Of a stretch of 64,000 nucleotides of DNA, positions 44,123 through 55,083 are shown in pieces (positions within the stretch are counted from its first letter, which is position 1; each line of letters begins with the position of its first letter). The notes under the pieces were generated by a model. That model saw only the letters and a list, made by a program, of their open reading frames with translations. It did no database searches and was not told where the DNA came from. The translations under genes were made by a program, and so were the position numbers. This DNA comes from Blattamonas nauphoetae (lineage: Eukaryota; Preaxostyla; Oxymonadida): contig JARBJD010000193.1 in the NCBI GenBank assembly GCA_033064195.1, positions 1 to 64,000 of the forward strand, given 5' to 3'.

Positions 44123-44716
44123 GTGGTGTCACCAAACCGTCCGGTGTCACCAATCCGGCCTTTATTCCGTGAGGGACTATTTTGGTCAAACTAAGACAAA
44201 ATTAAAATTTTAGAATTATCCTCCCACCCGATCCCGAGAAAACCTCAAAATACGTTTAACGTTACGTATGCACACATTTTTTTCAACTTTTTGCCCTCAT
44301 TTCTCCACAACCAGCCATCCGTTTTAAATCAAATAAAAGGCATTATAGTCGGATAGATCTCGACAAAAGATGAACAAAAAATGAAAGGATTTTTTTCCTA
44401 AGAATTTTTTATGGAGAAAAATATGGGTTTTTTCCGATCTTCCCAAATACCCAGAATTTTTTCTCCAAATTTTTTCCAAAATGTTCGTTTCACCAAAAAA
44501 ACGTTTCTGTGAAAAATTTCATCGAAATCGATTCACTGGTTGTTGAGATATTGCCAAAACGATTTTTTTCATCGGGCAAAAGGGGGTATTTTGAGGTTTT
44601 CTCGGGATCGCGTGGGAGTATAATTCTTAAATTTCAGATTTTTCTTAGTTTGACCGATATTGATTTTTCCAGAAAAAAAGCCGGATTGGTGACATGGGAC
44701 ATATTGGTGACACAAC
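44123..44716. mobile_element. TA-flanked MITE, family 1 relative (594 bp)
   Basis: The ends GTGGTGTCACCAAACC and TTGGTGACACAAC are flanked by TA (44121-44122, 44717-44718). The arms continue with GACTATTTTGGTCAAACTAAG on the left and its degenerate complement on the right. The interior matches the 10.0-kb MITE (ATTTCTCCACAACCAG, TCACCAAAAAAACGTTTCTG). The arms are less similar than in the 10.0-kb copy, so it is older or a different subfamily. It is nested in the MULE-like transposon. Confidence 0.75.
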
Positions 44717-46500
44717 TATGAAATGCTATTCGGGTGTGTTTTCCTTCATACACAACTCAATTGATCAATTTTTTCAACAACAATTGTTTCATCACTTTTC
44801 TTGCCAATATCTCCCTGTTTCCTTCATCACTCAATTTCCTTCTTGTTTTTCACATTTTTCAGTGTTTATCCATCCAACTTTGTTGATTCAACAAATTAGA
44901 CGAACAGGTTGGTCACTCCACCAATCCAAAAGGATCCAGCCTCTTTTCCGTGTTTTGCACGTTTGCTCTCTTTCTCATTCCTTCTTTTTCATCCTCTTCA
45001 CAAATTTAGGCAAGCACAGGGATACCATGTCGTCATACTTTGATCGTGGATGCAGAAAGAGATCTCTCCAATTGAAGGACGGATCACGTTCATCTCAACT
45101 TCATACATTTCACTCGTGTTTTCATTCAGTTTTTATTGATCTTTTTTTCGTTACCATATGGAAATAGTTAATGTGAGAATCGAGATCAGCCCATAACAAA
45201 TGAGAAAAGCAATGAGATTCCCGAAAATCTCCATTTGAGTTCACACTCCTTTAGAAGGTGTAATAAGCTTCCTTCAATCTCTCCTTTACTCTACAACTGT
45301 CCTTGTTGCGTATTTATGATGAAATGTGAATTATGTCTCCAAATTCAATTGAGTCCCACATCTATTAGTTGATCGTGAAAGATTGAAAGCTACGAATCGA
45401 AAGAAATGAAAGAATAAGTCTATGAAGTGGAAAATACAACGAACTCACAACAGAATAACAATTTTCACATAAACCCCATTTCGTTAGAAGTGAGTTCGAC
45501 ATTCAAAGTGAACATTTTCGACGTTGTGGGCGGCAGGAGTGAAAATGGCTGGCGAATTCTTTGTGTTGAGGGTGATTGTTTCCATTTCAGCGGTGATCCT
45601 CTCCGTCGCTGGAGTAGGCATTTGTGGCGAAGTTTCCGTTGCTGTGGCAGTGTCAGATACTTGACCATCCCCAGCCGCCTCATATTCTCCTCTGTATCCT
45701 CCCAAACACTCATTCCACTTAAATCTTCACCTAACCCACTCACTTCACCACTCTCTACAATTATTCGTTCAGAAAACAGGGATCGTTCTGTCAGATCCAA
45801 AGTAGATCATGTCAGCCTGAACTAGTAGTCGTCGAAGGGCGATTGAAAGCCAACGAATTGCCGATATATTCAATGGGAGGCTCGTCGCGCTTGCTGCAAG
45901 GCTTGGTAGGAGTGGATGGTTCGAGTAGGAACGACGGCGAGAGCGACAGAGTGATGTTGAGATTGTCGGAATCCTAGCGCGACGATTCCTCTCTCAAAAT
46001 GTACCCAATGTCGAGTGGCTCCGTGCTCCTCTTCCCTCGCGAATCCCTTCCACACAACTCTAGGTCGCACTTCAGAGGCATCGATGACTCACAAGAAAGT
46101 TCGTTCGTCTCTACGTCAATTCCCTCTTTGTGTCATACTCCCATCCACTTCTCTTCATCCTTCTCCTCTTTCATGTTCGCCATTGATGAACTGTTGAGTC
46201 TTCTGAGAGTCATCGGAGTGCTGGTTTGTCATCGAATGACATCTCCGTTGGAGATCGTGCCGAAGAAGAGGGAGATCATTGGAAAAGATGACTTGAGATT
46301 GATGTTTGAACCTCCCACTGAAGAAACATTGCGTTTGGGATGTGGATGTGCATTGAAGTGGAGTGTTCGGGAGTATGAACCTGAATGGGTTGATCAAGTC
46401 TTGATGGATTTCAGTTGAGTATTCTTGGGCCATTTCACGTTTTTTGCAGTCAAGATTTGAAGAAAATGTAAGAGCGAAGTGTGATTGGTTAATCGGGAAA
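44717..46500. other. Interior of the MULE-like element; weak ORFs only
   Basis: Frames at 45484-45705 (minus) and 45999-46418 (plus) are protein-like at their ends; the latter ends RLGCGCALKWSVREYEPEWV. They lack recognised motifs, and no MULE transposase or zinc-finger signature is found. This could be a non-autonomous element carrying captured host sequence. Confidence 0.35.
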
Positions 46501-47152
46501 AAAAATCGAATCGATGGGATTGATCGAAACGGATTGCTTATAGATACTTTGCCGGATTGCTTATAGTCAACCCCTGATGGAATGGTTCACTGCCGGGATG
46601 GGAACACCTCCTCGACAGAACCCTGTCACGCTCCACTCAAAACTGGGGACCAAGTGATGCTTAAAGTGGAGAAAGAAGGAGACAAACTCGAGTTTTGGTT
46701 CTTTGTGAATCAGAAGGCTGGACCGTACGAGTTTTCTTTTTCTTGTCCAGAGATGAAGATTGGAGTCTGGTTTTTTGATTCTCTCGGCATCGTCATTTTC
46801 TGTCTTCTCGTAGTTCTCTCTCGCTGGGCCAGGAACATCGATCCGACTTGATGCTATCGCAGAAGTGGACGAGGCTTTACGAGAAGCGATCAAGAAACAG
46901 ATGAACATTTCCGAAACCGAACAGATCCTGTCGACACCACAACCACCCCCGCCAAGGGAAGACTCCATCCACGCAACGTCAGCAAAGGCTGAGACACCAT
47001 CGCAAGATGATGTGGATTCCAACATTGAGCAGACACTCACCCAGAAACAAGCAGATCCAACGAAGACAGACTCCATCCACCAGAAAGTAACGACTGCCAC
47101 TTCGTCGAAGTCGAAAGAACCTCCGAAACCACCAGCTTCGAGGCCATCCTAA

Positions 47153-48681
47153 CCAACAACCCTTCATTGCGAAACAAAAGGGTTAGATAAGTTCTATATC
47201 CTTTACGTTGAAGTTTCCACATCCCTACTGACACTACAGTCGAGAAAGCAAAACTGCAAGGTTGAGAGAAGCTTCCTTTTTGATTTTCTCCTCCATTTCA
47301 CTGTTTTTATGGATTTGAATTTTTCGAAAAATAGAAGCTGAGAGTCAAGCACGGTGACGTGTTGAGAAAAATAAACAACATGGTTTGATCTTCGTTTTAT
47401 CGTCATCTCATCGCGTCCAGCCGCCTTTCTTTCTGGCACCTTACAGCTTTCGCACATTCAAATTTTGGATATCATTTTTTCCACCATCAAACATGTGCTC
47501 CCTCCACATTCAACTTATGTTGCTTTTCCGCTCTTCAACGGTGTGCTTTAAATTTAAGATCAGCTTTACTTGAAGGATTATCTCAATATTCAGCATTTTC
47601 CAGAATTGCTCTTCCGAATGACGAGAGTTGGAGTCAATCTTAAGAGAAACTAACTTTTGTTGAAAGATCGCAACGATGAGCTATTTGATCAAAAATATCT
47701 CCCCAATCCACGATTGATTCGTGTGTCGTCCGTTTTAATCACTAATTTCAGACTTTACGATTATATTTCGCCGAAATTGAACCGTGGTTTTTATCTCTCT
47801 TCCCATTTTAGTCTAAATTGTGTATTCTTCGACAAATGTCAGGAACCATTCCGTCAAACACCAATCCACTGCTGATTGCACCGATTTTGAGTGTCACCCA
47901 GTGGGAAACAGTCGGAATTTCTGTGATGAGAGGAACAATGTGGATATTCTCACACTTCGGCAGTTTGACCTTCCAATTCTAATTTCTGATTTAATCAGTC
48001 TTTGCCTGAGATTACCCCGTTTGATAGAGTTCAACCCTCAATATACAGGTCGGACCATCCACTCTGAAATCAAAGCGAGATTCTTTCACTCTTCTACTCG
48101 AAGCAAGGCAAAACATATCGAGATATGTGATAAAGACACCAATTCACATTTGTCCGTTTCGTCTTTTCAATCAGTTTAAAACCACGAAGTCGTTGTGGCC
48201 TCTCACATTTCAAATCACCAAATTTTCTCAGTGTATCTCTCCATTTCAACAATGATTCAACTTTTCTCTGTTTTCTTGTCGAAATTGTTGGTGAAAACCG
48301 AATTGAGCAATTCCAATGAGTGTTCATGGACGAGATCCGATCTCTCCCCCAATCGGAGATTTAACTCTCAGACAGATCAACCAGGCCGTACTGGCTGTTG
48401 GCGTCAAAAATCACGCCACAGAACTCTTCTGTGAACAGAATAAACTAGGATTGACTTTCATTTCTCTTGTATTACGTCCTTGCAGTTTTACTTTTTTGAC
48501 TGTAATTTGATTCTGTTCTTCCACTCACTCCACGATTCTGTTCTTTATCCATTTTTCACATGAATGGATAGAATCTCGATCTGATGATCATGACGTCTTT
48601 TAGCCGATACCAGAGTGATCAACCCTAAATCTGATTCGCTTTCTCAACATCTCCATTGAAAACGAACTACGAAACTCAACT
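47153..48681. other. No convincing gene; one short ORF at 48316-48510
   Basis: Apart from a 64-codon frame (48316, MSVHGRDPISPPIGDLTLRQ) that reads like a real first exon, nothing is supported. That frame could join further coding sequence through an intron with an acceptor TTGCAG near 48485, but I could not follow it. The remainder is AT-rich. Confidence 0.35.
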
Positions 48682-49735
48682 ATGATCACATCAGACGGTT
48701 TCCATCGTTTTCATATTGATTATCATTTGATTGATCCAGAATACACTCCATTTCTGAACTGGAATCCGAATGATCCAATCACAGTTGATTCTATTGCTCC
48801 AGCCTTCAATTCCCTTGCTTCGATGATCAGAGATGGCTATCATTTTGACAAGGCCATTGAACAGAAAGTGCCAAAGTTCTTTTCTTCACTCACCCACCAC
48901 CTCAATCGCTCATTCACTGCCAATGATCTGCTGAATGTTGTTGGACAAGGCTCCGAAAATCCGGCCGCCAAATTTGTGGATTCAATGACAGTACTCTTCT
49001 TTTCGTCACATGCATCGATTGTCAAGAACCCATACAACTTGATTCGTCGATGCTTCGAATGGTGCTCACGGTCGAACCGCCTGCCCTTGTTTCCTCCAAA
49101 CTTCTTCCTAATATCCTTTCAACATCATCTCTGCGGGATCTCTCTGTAGTTGCGGATAGGGACATCATGAACAACATCCTCACCTTATTCGAAGGATGCT
49201 TCAAACTCTCTTCTGCCGGCACTCTTCAATCACTTTCCATCACTTCCAACCCCGACTCTCAGTCAATCCAAGATGTGTTGTTACATGAAGTGTTGATTCC
49301 AACGGAACCATCTCTCGTCCAGATCAGTCGCAATCATCGTTTTTTGTCAAAGAAGAAGGAATTATTGAACATATTCCGATTATTGTGTGATATATTTTAC
49401 GCAAGTGCATTCCACCAACCAACACTGGATTTCATTTGTTCTTCTGACATCCCAATGGTCTACCTATCACTTCTCTCAAAAGTGGAAGACGTAGACACCA
49501 ACCAATTCATTATCTGGCTCATATCCGACAATATCAACGAATGGAAGGAAGATGGACCTGAATCTGCGGGCAGAGGGAGAATATTGATACAGACACTGGA
49601 ACAGGAAGGGTTCAGAGATGGACTCGACCAAACACTGCTTCACGACAAATTAACAAGAAATGGAAGTGGTGGATTGCGCTCCTCACTCAAAATATTGAAC
49701 CATCTGGGACTGAACTCTCCTGAGCCTGAATAGAT
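48682..49735 (+). pseudogene. Unrecognised soluble protein, probably helical-repeat, with one frameshift
   Basis: Two overlapping frames join into one plausible protein of about 350 residues. The first (48682-49149) starts MITSDGFHRFHIDYHLIDPE and is collinear up to about NPYNLI. The second (49050-49733) continues with VSSKLLPNILSTSSLRDLSV and ends in RGRILIQTLEQEGFRDGLDQ and a LNSPEPE stop. The regular helical patches and an internal LCDIFYASAFHQPTLDFICS stretch suggest an armadillo-like helical fold, though I cannot name a family. The frame change lies near 49,030-49,060. A very short intron is an alternative, but no good GT-AG pair stands out, so a host pseudogene is likelier. Confidence 0.5.
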
Positions 49736-50419
49736 GACTCGTGTCACGAAAAGTACTCTGTCACTCACATTCCATATTTCACTCGATCTTCAGATCACAG
49801 CACATGCTGACCCTTCAATACTTCCCACTCTCTCTGTGTTGACACACTATGTCACTCCATCCTCCGTCTTTTCCTCTTTTGTTCCGTTCTCTCATCTTCC
49901 GTTTCGTGTGCCATCCAACCTCCCACTCTGTGCACCCCGTGGCGAGACACAGCCACCACTTCCTCGCTGTCACTGGATCCGTCACTCAAACGCAGTCAAG
50001 TGGAATGCGAATTCAAACAGCTTACAGACGATGAGTGGTGAGGATAGAAGAAGGTAGGGAGATATTCAGAAAGGTGACCAGTCTGGAAATACCTTGTCCC
50101 CACCCTTGATGGATGGTTCTTTCTGGTACGCACGACACGCTTCTTCTCAACCCCCTCTCTCCGCGTGTCTCATAATGTGTCTGTTCGGCGTGTTCGCCCC
50201 CTCCTCGTTCAGATTTCTCACAATTTTCTCCTCGCACTCTCCACCAGTTGCTCCATTGCAACCACAGAAAGATCTCGTAAGGAAGGCGATGAAAGGATTC
50301 TAGGAATGAGTTTCTTCAAGATGAGTCTCAAGAGGGTGAAAGAGAGCTCTTTTGTTTTGAGTATCTTATCGTTAAAAGAAGAAATCTGTCAAATGAAACG
50401 AAAAAAAAACAAGAGAAAA
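49736..50419. other. Convergent intergenic region, no gene seen
   Basis: The 3' flanks of the plus-strand gene ending at 49735 and the minus-strand gene ending at 50420. Open frames are short and Pro/Ser-rich without motifs. Confidence 0.4.
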
Positions 50420-53400
50420 TCAAAACGGGTAGCTTGGAGGCGGGCAAGGATACGTTGAGTCATATGTCTTCCACACACGTTTCAAAAATGGATGTTCACT
50501 GACCATCCGTCTCAAGAAGAGCGGAAACGGCTGATGCTGCGAATGAGTGAAGCAGAGAAGCGGTCGGAGGGAGTCCGACAGCTTGAACTCTTCCAACACC
50601 ATCCTTCGCGTCCTCTTCCTCCGCTCAATCTCACTCGCTGGCAACATGTCGTCATCTTCGACTGTCACACTCACCCCAATACCCTCCAGTGCGTACGGCT
50701 CGTCGCGTGTCTGTCTGTTTCCCTTTCTTCCTGTTGTCTCTACCTTCTTCGATCTCGCAAATGTCGACGTTGCAAAACGTGGGATTGGACGGGAGTGGTG
50801 CTGTGGTGACGACGGAAGTGGCGATGATGGCACTCGAGCTGATTGTGTCGAGTGTCCACGATCTGCGCTGACACTTCTTTGAACCACTCCACCACGCTGC
50901 TTGTTTATTCGCCCTGTTGCTTCTCCTCGACGAATCCCCCGACCTCCTAAATAAGCGCCGGATTCTTCTCCAATCAGCTCGCTGTGAGTGTTTGTGATTT
51001 GGGCTGGTTTGAAAAGAGAGAGTGTGGAGAGAGGGACGACTGAATCCTGCGATGTTTTCAGCAAATACAGCCCAAATTCACTTTGTTCGGCCATTCCAGC
51101 GTCGACCGACTGGCTCAGCTTCGATTTCTGGACCATGTCTCGATTGACGGTTGTTGATGGAACATACCCCTTTGTGAGCGATGCCACAGATCCTCTTTCA
51201 GTCCCTGGTTCAATTCCCGTCATCGCCAATGATTCCTCCAAATCCATCCCATCCAAATCTCCATCATGCTCCACCCCACCAGCTCTCAACTTCATCCTCG
51301 ATCTCCCAGCTGTTGGTGCGTGCGTCACAACAAATCGTGAGAAGCCTCCCGGTTGCTTGTCCGCAGGTTGTTGCACGTCTTCGGGAAGAGACGAGCGAAT
51401 GAAAGATGTGACAGTCGATCTGATTCGTTGCTTTGTGGATTGTGGGCGTTGTTGGTTGGCGTTCGATGTGAATGTCCTATTTCGGACATCACCCCCCTCG
51501 GCGCTTATTTCGGAGTCCGAGTTTGGATCGGCTTGGTCAGCGTCGGGAACTTGCTCCTCTGCCTTCTGTCCCGCATTTTGGTCAGTCCCTGTCTGAGCAA
51601 ACAGTTTTGAGGACTTGTTCTCGACGAGAGCGTTCAGAATCATGTTCTCTTTCGCCTCTTCCTCTTCAAACACCCTTTCCAGATATTCAAACCAATCAAA
51701 TTCGTGCTTTATTCTTGTTCCTGTGAACGTCAGCTCGTTCTGCGCGGGGGTGTGGAGAGAGTTCGGGACAGACGGAGAGGACGATCGTGTTGCTTTCAAT
51801 TCGACTTCTCTCGAATTGACTGCTGTTTCAGGTGGATGGGGAGTGTGTGATGAGGATGGGGGGAGGAACGAATTCAGCGATGGCGATGTTGAAGGCGAGG
51901 GAGAGTCAAAATCAACAAAATGTGGGTTTTGGGGAGTTGTTGTGTTGTCATCCGGTTTCGCTGTGTTTCCTGATTCAATTCCTTCAATCTCAGAATGGTT
52001 TGTGTGTTGGGAGTGTGTGTCTTCGTTGGGAGGGGAGAAAGAGTCTTGAATCACAGTCTGCTCGGTTTCCAATCCTTCTTCCTTTTCATCCTTCGAATCC
52101 CGCTCTGTCTGTCCATTTTCATCAGTTTTCTGGTCTTCCTCGATCTCCTCTCTCTCCCCCACTCCTCTCGTCTTCACCTCCCCCTCTTCTCCTTCCACTC
52201 CCTCTTCCTCCAACTTCACTTTTTGGAACGATGTCAACACATCATACACCACGTTGTGCCTCTCTTTCTCGCTCATCTCTCGAATGACAGCCCCATCTCC
52301 AGTAAGCATCGGGTGTTCATTGGAAAGCGCGTCCATCTTCCGTTTGAACTCTGTGCGACGATCTGAGCTGTGTGGATTGTAAGCTCGCTTGGATTCGTTT
52401 TGTGTGAGGGATGCTTTCCAGTTGAGAAATGAGACATCGAAGTTGCCTCTATCCCGCGTCCCTTTATTTCCTCCCGACTTTCCTTGAGATTCATTAGCTC
52501 GTGCTTGGGCCTTGATCGATCGAATTTCGGTTTGGACAGGCTTTTTCCGGCGAGATCGCTCGTGTTTGCGAACCTCCTTCTGAGCGGATAAAACCAGGTT
52601 GGATAGCGTCACATTCACATTTCCTGTGCAAATAGCAACCAGGACATCCTCAAAAGTGACGTGGGATGGGAGATAGTTCATTGGGGGAAGCGATTCCGGG
52701 ACGAATGGAACATGGCGATTTAGACGGTTTGCGTCTGAAGAATGTTGTGGGTCACCGATACTCTTTCGTGGAGTTCCGGCACCCGACCGTGATGGTCTCT
52801 CTCCAGATTGGACCCAGTTTTGTTGTGTTGATGAGGATGACCGTGAAGTGTGTGGTGGTCCTGCTCCAAATGTGGTTGTGCCTGGAATCAGTGATTGACG
52901 AGATGTTGTCTGATGATCAGGAATGGGTGAGGCGAAGCCAGTTGGTGTTGAATTTGCATATCCAGTGCTCGATCGTGATCCAGATGGAATGAGTGATGGG
53001 AAAGGAGTTGTGATATAAGCAGGGATAACCCCATCCTTGATAGTCAATTCTGTCCGATTCACGGATTTTGTACTTGGACGGGGTCGACTTCCACTGGTTC
53101 GTTGAGTTTGGCTTGTGGTGACGTTTCGGGATTTGTCTGGTGTGAGGTCACGGGGAATTTGGATCGATAATTCGGTGGATGAAGACAAAGATGAGGATGG
53201 GGGACGATCAGTGACTGATTGCTTCTTAACTAACGACTTTCCGAAGTCAACAAGTTCGTCAGGTGGATTTGCCATCTCCTGCAAGTTTAAAGTTGGAATT
53301 CGTTTTTTATCCAAACGAGGAGCATATTCAGAGTCGTGAATTGCTTCGAGTTGAGAGGTTTGGAGGTGTTTAGTTCTGACAGTGAGATAGTTTGATGATG

Positions 53401-53771
53401 TGTCTGTTTTTCTTCGTCTTTCAGTTAGTGGTGGGAGATATGTTTCTGAAGAGAAGTCACGAGAGGTGATTGTCGGTTCGACTGAGTTTGATGTCCCGAG
53501 TTTGGATCGGCGTGTTGATGAGAAGGCTGACGAGGGATTAAAATCGATCTGGAAGAGATAAAGAGAACAAAATTGCGACCTCCTGTTGGACAAGTTTTAT
53601 ATCATTCTCCATTCGTTGTTTGTCCTTGATTTTGGAGTCGATTGTCAGGTTCTTCTTGTCAATTCCATGGAAAAAGACCATTCGGTCAGGATCGTATTGA
53701 CTACGTGTCCCTATGCGCCCAGTGCTGTGAGAACGAGACGTGGGAGCATATGATGCGACTGCTGTGGACAT
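50420..53771 (-). CDS. 1,106-aa disordered protein, two exons, unknown function
   Basis: Exon 1 is 53580-53771 (64 codons, MSTAVASYAPTSRSHSTGRI ... DIKLVQQE). A 31-bp intron (53549-53579, GTCGCA ... TTCCAG) separates it from exon 2, 50420-53548. The ATG at 53771 is chosen over an in-frame GTG upstream. Most of the protein is Ser/Pro/Thr-rich and probably disordered. It has a short helical block with FDVSFLNWKASLTQNESKRA, a strongly acidic stretch near the middle (VEGEEGEVKTRGVGEREEIE), and EFDWFEYLERVFEEEEAKEN. The C-terminus is more ordered (ERRKRTRRMVLEEFKLSDSL, RMVSEHPFLKRVW). No domain is recognised; a cytoskeletal or scaffold role is only a guess. It is divergent from the gene at 53886. 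Confidence 0.65.
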
Positions 53772-53885
53772 TGGTAATCCAAATGATAGTCTGTTAAAAT
53801 ACAAACGGACACCCACAACTTTTCATTCAGACCGGATCGTCTTCATCAGTCAGAAAGCAGTAGTGAACTGCTGTTGCTCATTGAT
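53772..53885. promoter_or_regulatory. 114-bp divergent promoter region
   Basis: The region lies between the start codons of the 1,106-aa gene (minus) and the 320-aa gene (plus). The very short distance implies shared or overlapping promoter elements. No motif can be named. Confidence 0.45.
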
Positions 53886-54848
53886 ATGAATCTCTTTGAT
53901 GTCTATTTGACAGAAAGCATGGTCAAAGTGCAGCAGAAAGCAACTATTCTCGAGTATTTCATCCGTTCTCGTTCACAACCTCCTCCGTCACCTCGTCGCG
54001 CTATTTCGAATCCAGTCTCCGATATTCCGGCACAAATTTCTCAATTAGATGAACTACTTGAAACAGACATTTCAGATACAACTTTCTATTCCGTGATGAA
54101 TTCAGACAAAAAAGCGATTCAATCGTCATCAGCACTCTTATCTGGCTCCGTTTCATCGTTGTCAGGACATGATATTTCTCGGCAGGTTGAACCAAAGGTT
54201 GATGAGCCACTCAAAGACCCACTATTCACCCTCATTCCTCAGTCCATTGATACGTTCTTCCCAACGCACACGGGCATCTTAACTGAATCTTCTCTCTCCG
54301 ACCTGTACATCACCCTTTTGAACCTCATTAAACCAACTCATCCAATCACACAGTCTCTTACTGATACTCTCAGACTAAGCATGATTTGTCAATCTGTCGC
54401 TGGTCTCCCAAGCAATGACACCTCAAGAGCGTCTCTCACTGATCAAGTTATCTCGTTTTACTGCCAATTAACGTCACAATTTTATCAAACTCCACTCCAA
54501 CAAACATATGTGGAGCATGTTGATGATGACTTCCCTTCAATCGAGCTTTCAGAAGACCAGACGCTTCCACAACTAACGAACACTCACCTAAAACAAGATG
54601 ATCATCCTGATGAGTTCGAGAATGGGCTGACGATTGCTGATTTGATGCAGCCTGAATTAACTGAAGCACACCGGAACCTCTTCCCAAATTCCACTGATCC
54701 TGCTTTCAATTTCCAGGACGCGGAGGATAAACTCAAAGAACAGATCGATACTCTCTCGGCCACGATTGCAGAAACACTTTCAAAGTATGCTGGCGATGAT
54801 ATGATGCACGAAGCAAAAAAGTTCTCAGAAGCGACTCAACCTCATTGA
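53886..54848 (+). CDS. 320-aa protein, unknown function
   Basis: A single uninterrupted frame from ATG 53886 (MNLFDVYLTESMVKVQQKAT). The four codons in front are open but begin with TTG. The protein is acidic and mainly helical. It starts with an amphipathic helix, has a Ser/Pro-rich linker (SQPPPSPRRAIS), a central helical part (LSDLYITLLNLIKPTHPITQ), and ends in a predicted coiled coil (DAEDKLKEQIDTLSATIAET). No signal, membrane segment or known domain. The clean frame and coding-like composition support a real host gene. Confidence 0.65.
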   Translation: MNLFDVYLTESMVKVQQKATILEYFIRSRSQPPPSPRRAISNPVSDIPAQISQLDELLETDISDTTFYSVMNSDKKAIQSSSALLSGSVSSLSGHDISRQVEPKVDEPLKDPLFTLIPQSIDTFFPTHTGILTESSLSDLYITLLNLIKPTHPITQSLTDTLRLSMICQSVAGLPSNDTSRASLTDQVISFYCQLTSQFYQTPLQQTYVEHVDDDFPSIELSEDQTLPQLTNTHLKQDDHPDEFENGLTIADLMQPELTEAHRNLFPNSTDPAFNFQDAEDKLKEQIDTLSATIAETLSKYAGDDMMHEAKKFSEATQPH

Positions 54849-55083
54849 TGACTCATAATTTATTAACCTCTTGATTTTAGTGTTCATTATCAGCCTTTTA
54901 CGGTTGTGTATATCTCCATTCTCACTTCCATAAGAGAACTTCATCACGTTTTGTGATTCGACCGTTTTGTTTTGTTACCCAGCTAGAGAACGACTAATTC
55001 CGTGTTCGAGAGAACACCAATTATTGTGAACGTGAAGATGAAAAAAATTAAAAATTGTGTTTGAAGTACCACCTCCGCCGAGA

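Larger units (their letters stand above)
39007..46574. mobile_element. 7.57-kb TIR DNA transposon (MULE-like) inside the SPRY gene
   Basis: The terminal inverted repeats, about 70 bp (39007-39076 and 46505-46574), begin GGGGTTGACT and differ at only about four or five positions. A 9-bp target duplication TGATGGAAT flanks it (38998-39006 and 46575-46583) and falls within the SPRY exon reading CSLDGMVHC. A 9-bp duplication with long TIRs is typical of Mutator-like elements, but no transposase is recognised, so the superfamily is inference. It contains a DIRS-like element (39206-43732) and a TA-MITE (44123-44716), both of which must have arrived later. Without them it is about 2.4 kb. Confidence 0.8.
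32261..47152 (+). pseudogene. Protein kinase / coiled-coil / five-SPRY host gene, interrupted by transposons
   Basis: Exons, with GT-AG junctions: 32261-32297, 32364-32659, 34053-34185, 34233-34439, 34506-35061, 35097-35177, 35222-35445, 35484-35928, 36013-36465, 36531-36586, 36640-36868, 36906-37260, 37291-37581 plus 38221-38296, 38348-38786, 38817-38891, 38976-39006 plus 46584-46764, 46814-47152. The N-terminus is a kinase: EGAFGQV loop, YAVKV lysine, HGDLKPEN (HGD for HRD), DLGG (for DFG), NSPERL, and NVALRAS for subdomain XI. A coiled coil (about 34.6-34.8 kb) follows, then five SPRY-like modules with VLxEPISEGVVSV, MFGCLD and GDRIVLEVDM signatures and a Pro-rich tail. Two host frame breaks are seen: one near 34.38 kb with about 30 residues of kinase C-lobe missing, one near 36.12 kb with about 50 residues of a SPRY module missing. 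Three transposons also sit in exons, so the copy is probably dead. Family function would be intracellular signalling; the substrate is unknown. Confidence 0.75.

Noticed and set aside
39007-46574. Polinton identity for the 7.57-kb TIR element
   Set aside because: The target duplication is 9 bp and no polymerase, integrase or capsid gene is present outside the nested DIRS-like element.
51000-52370. Plus-strand ORFs of 120-202 codons within 50.4-53.8 kb
   Set aside because: They are antisense to the 1,106-aa gene, Ser/Pro-rich and without motifs.
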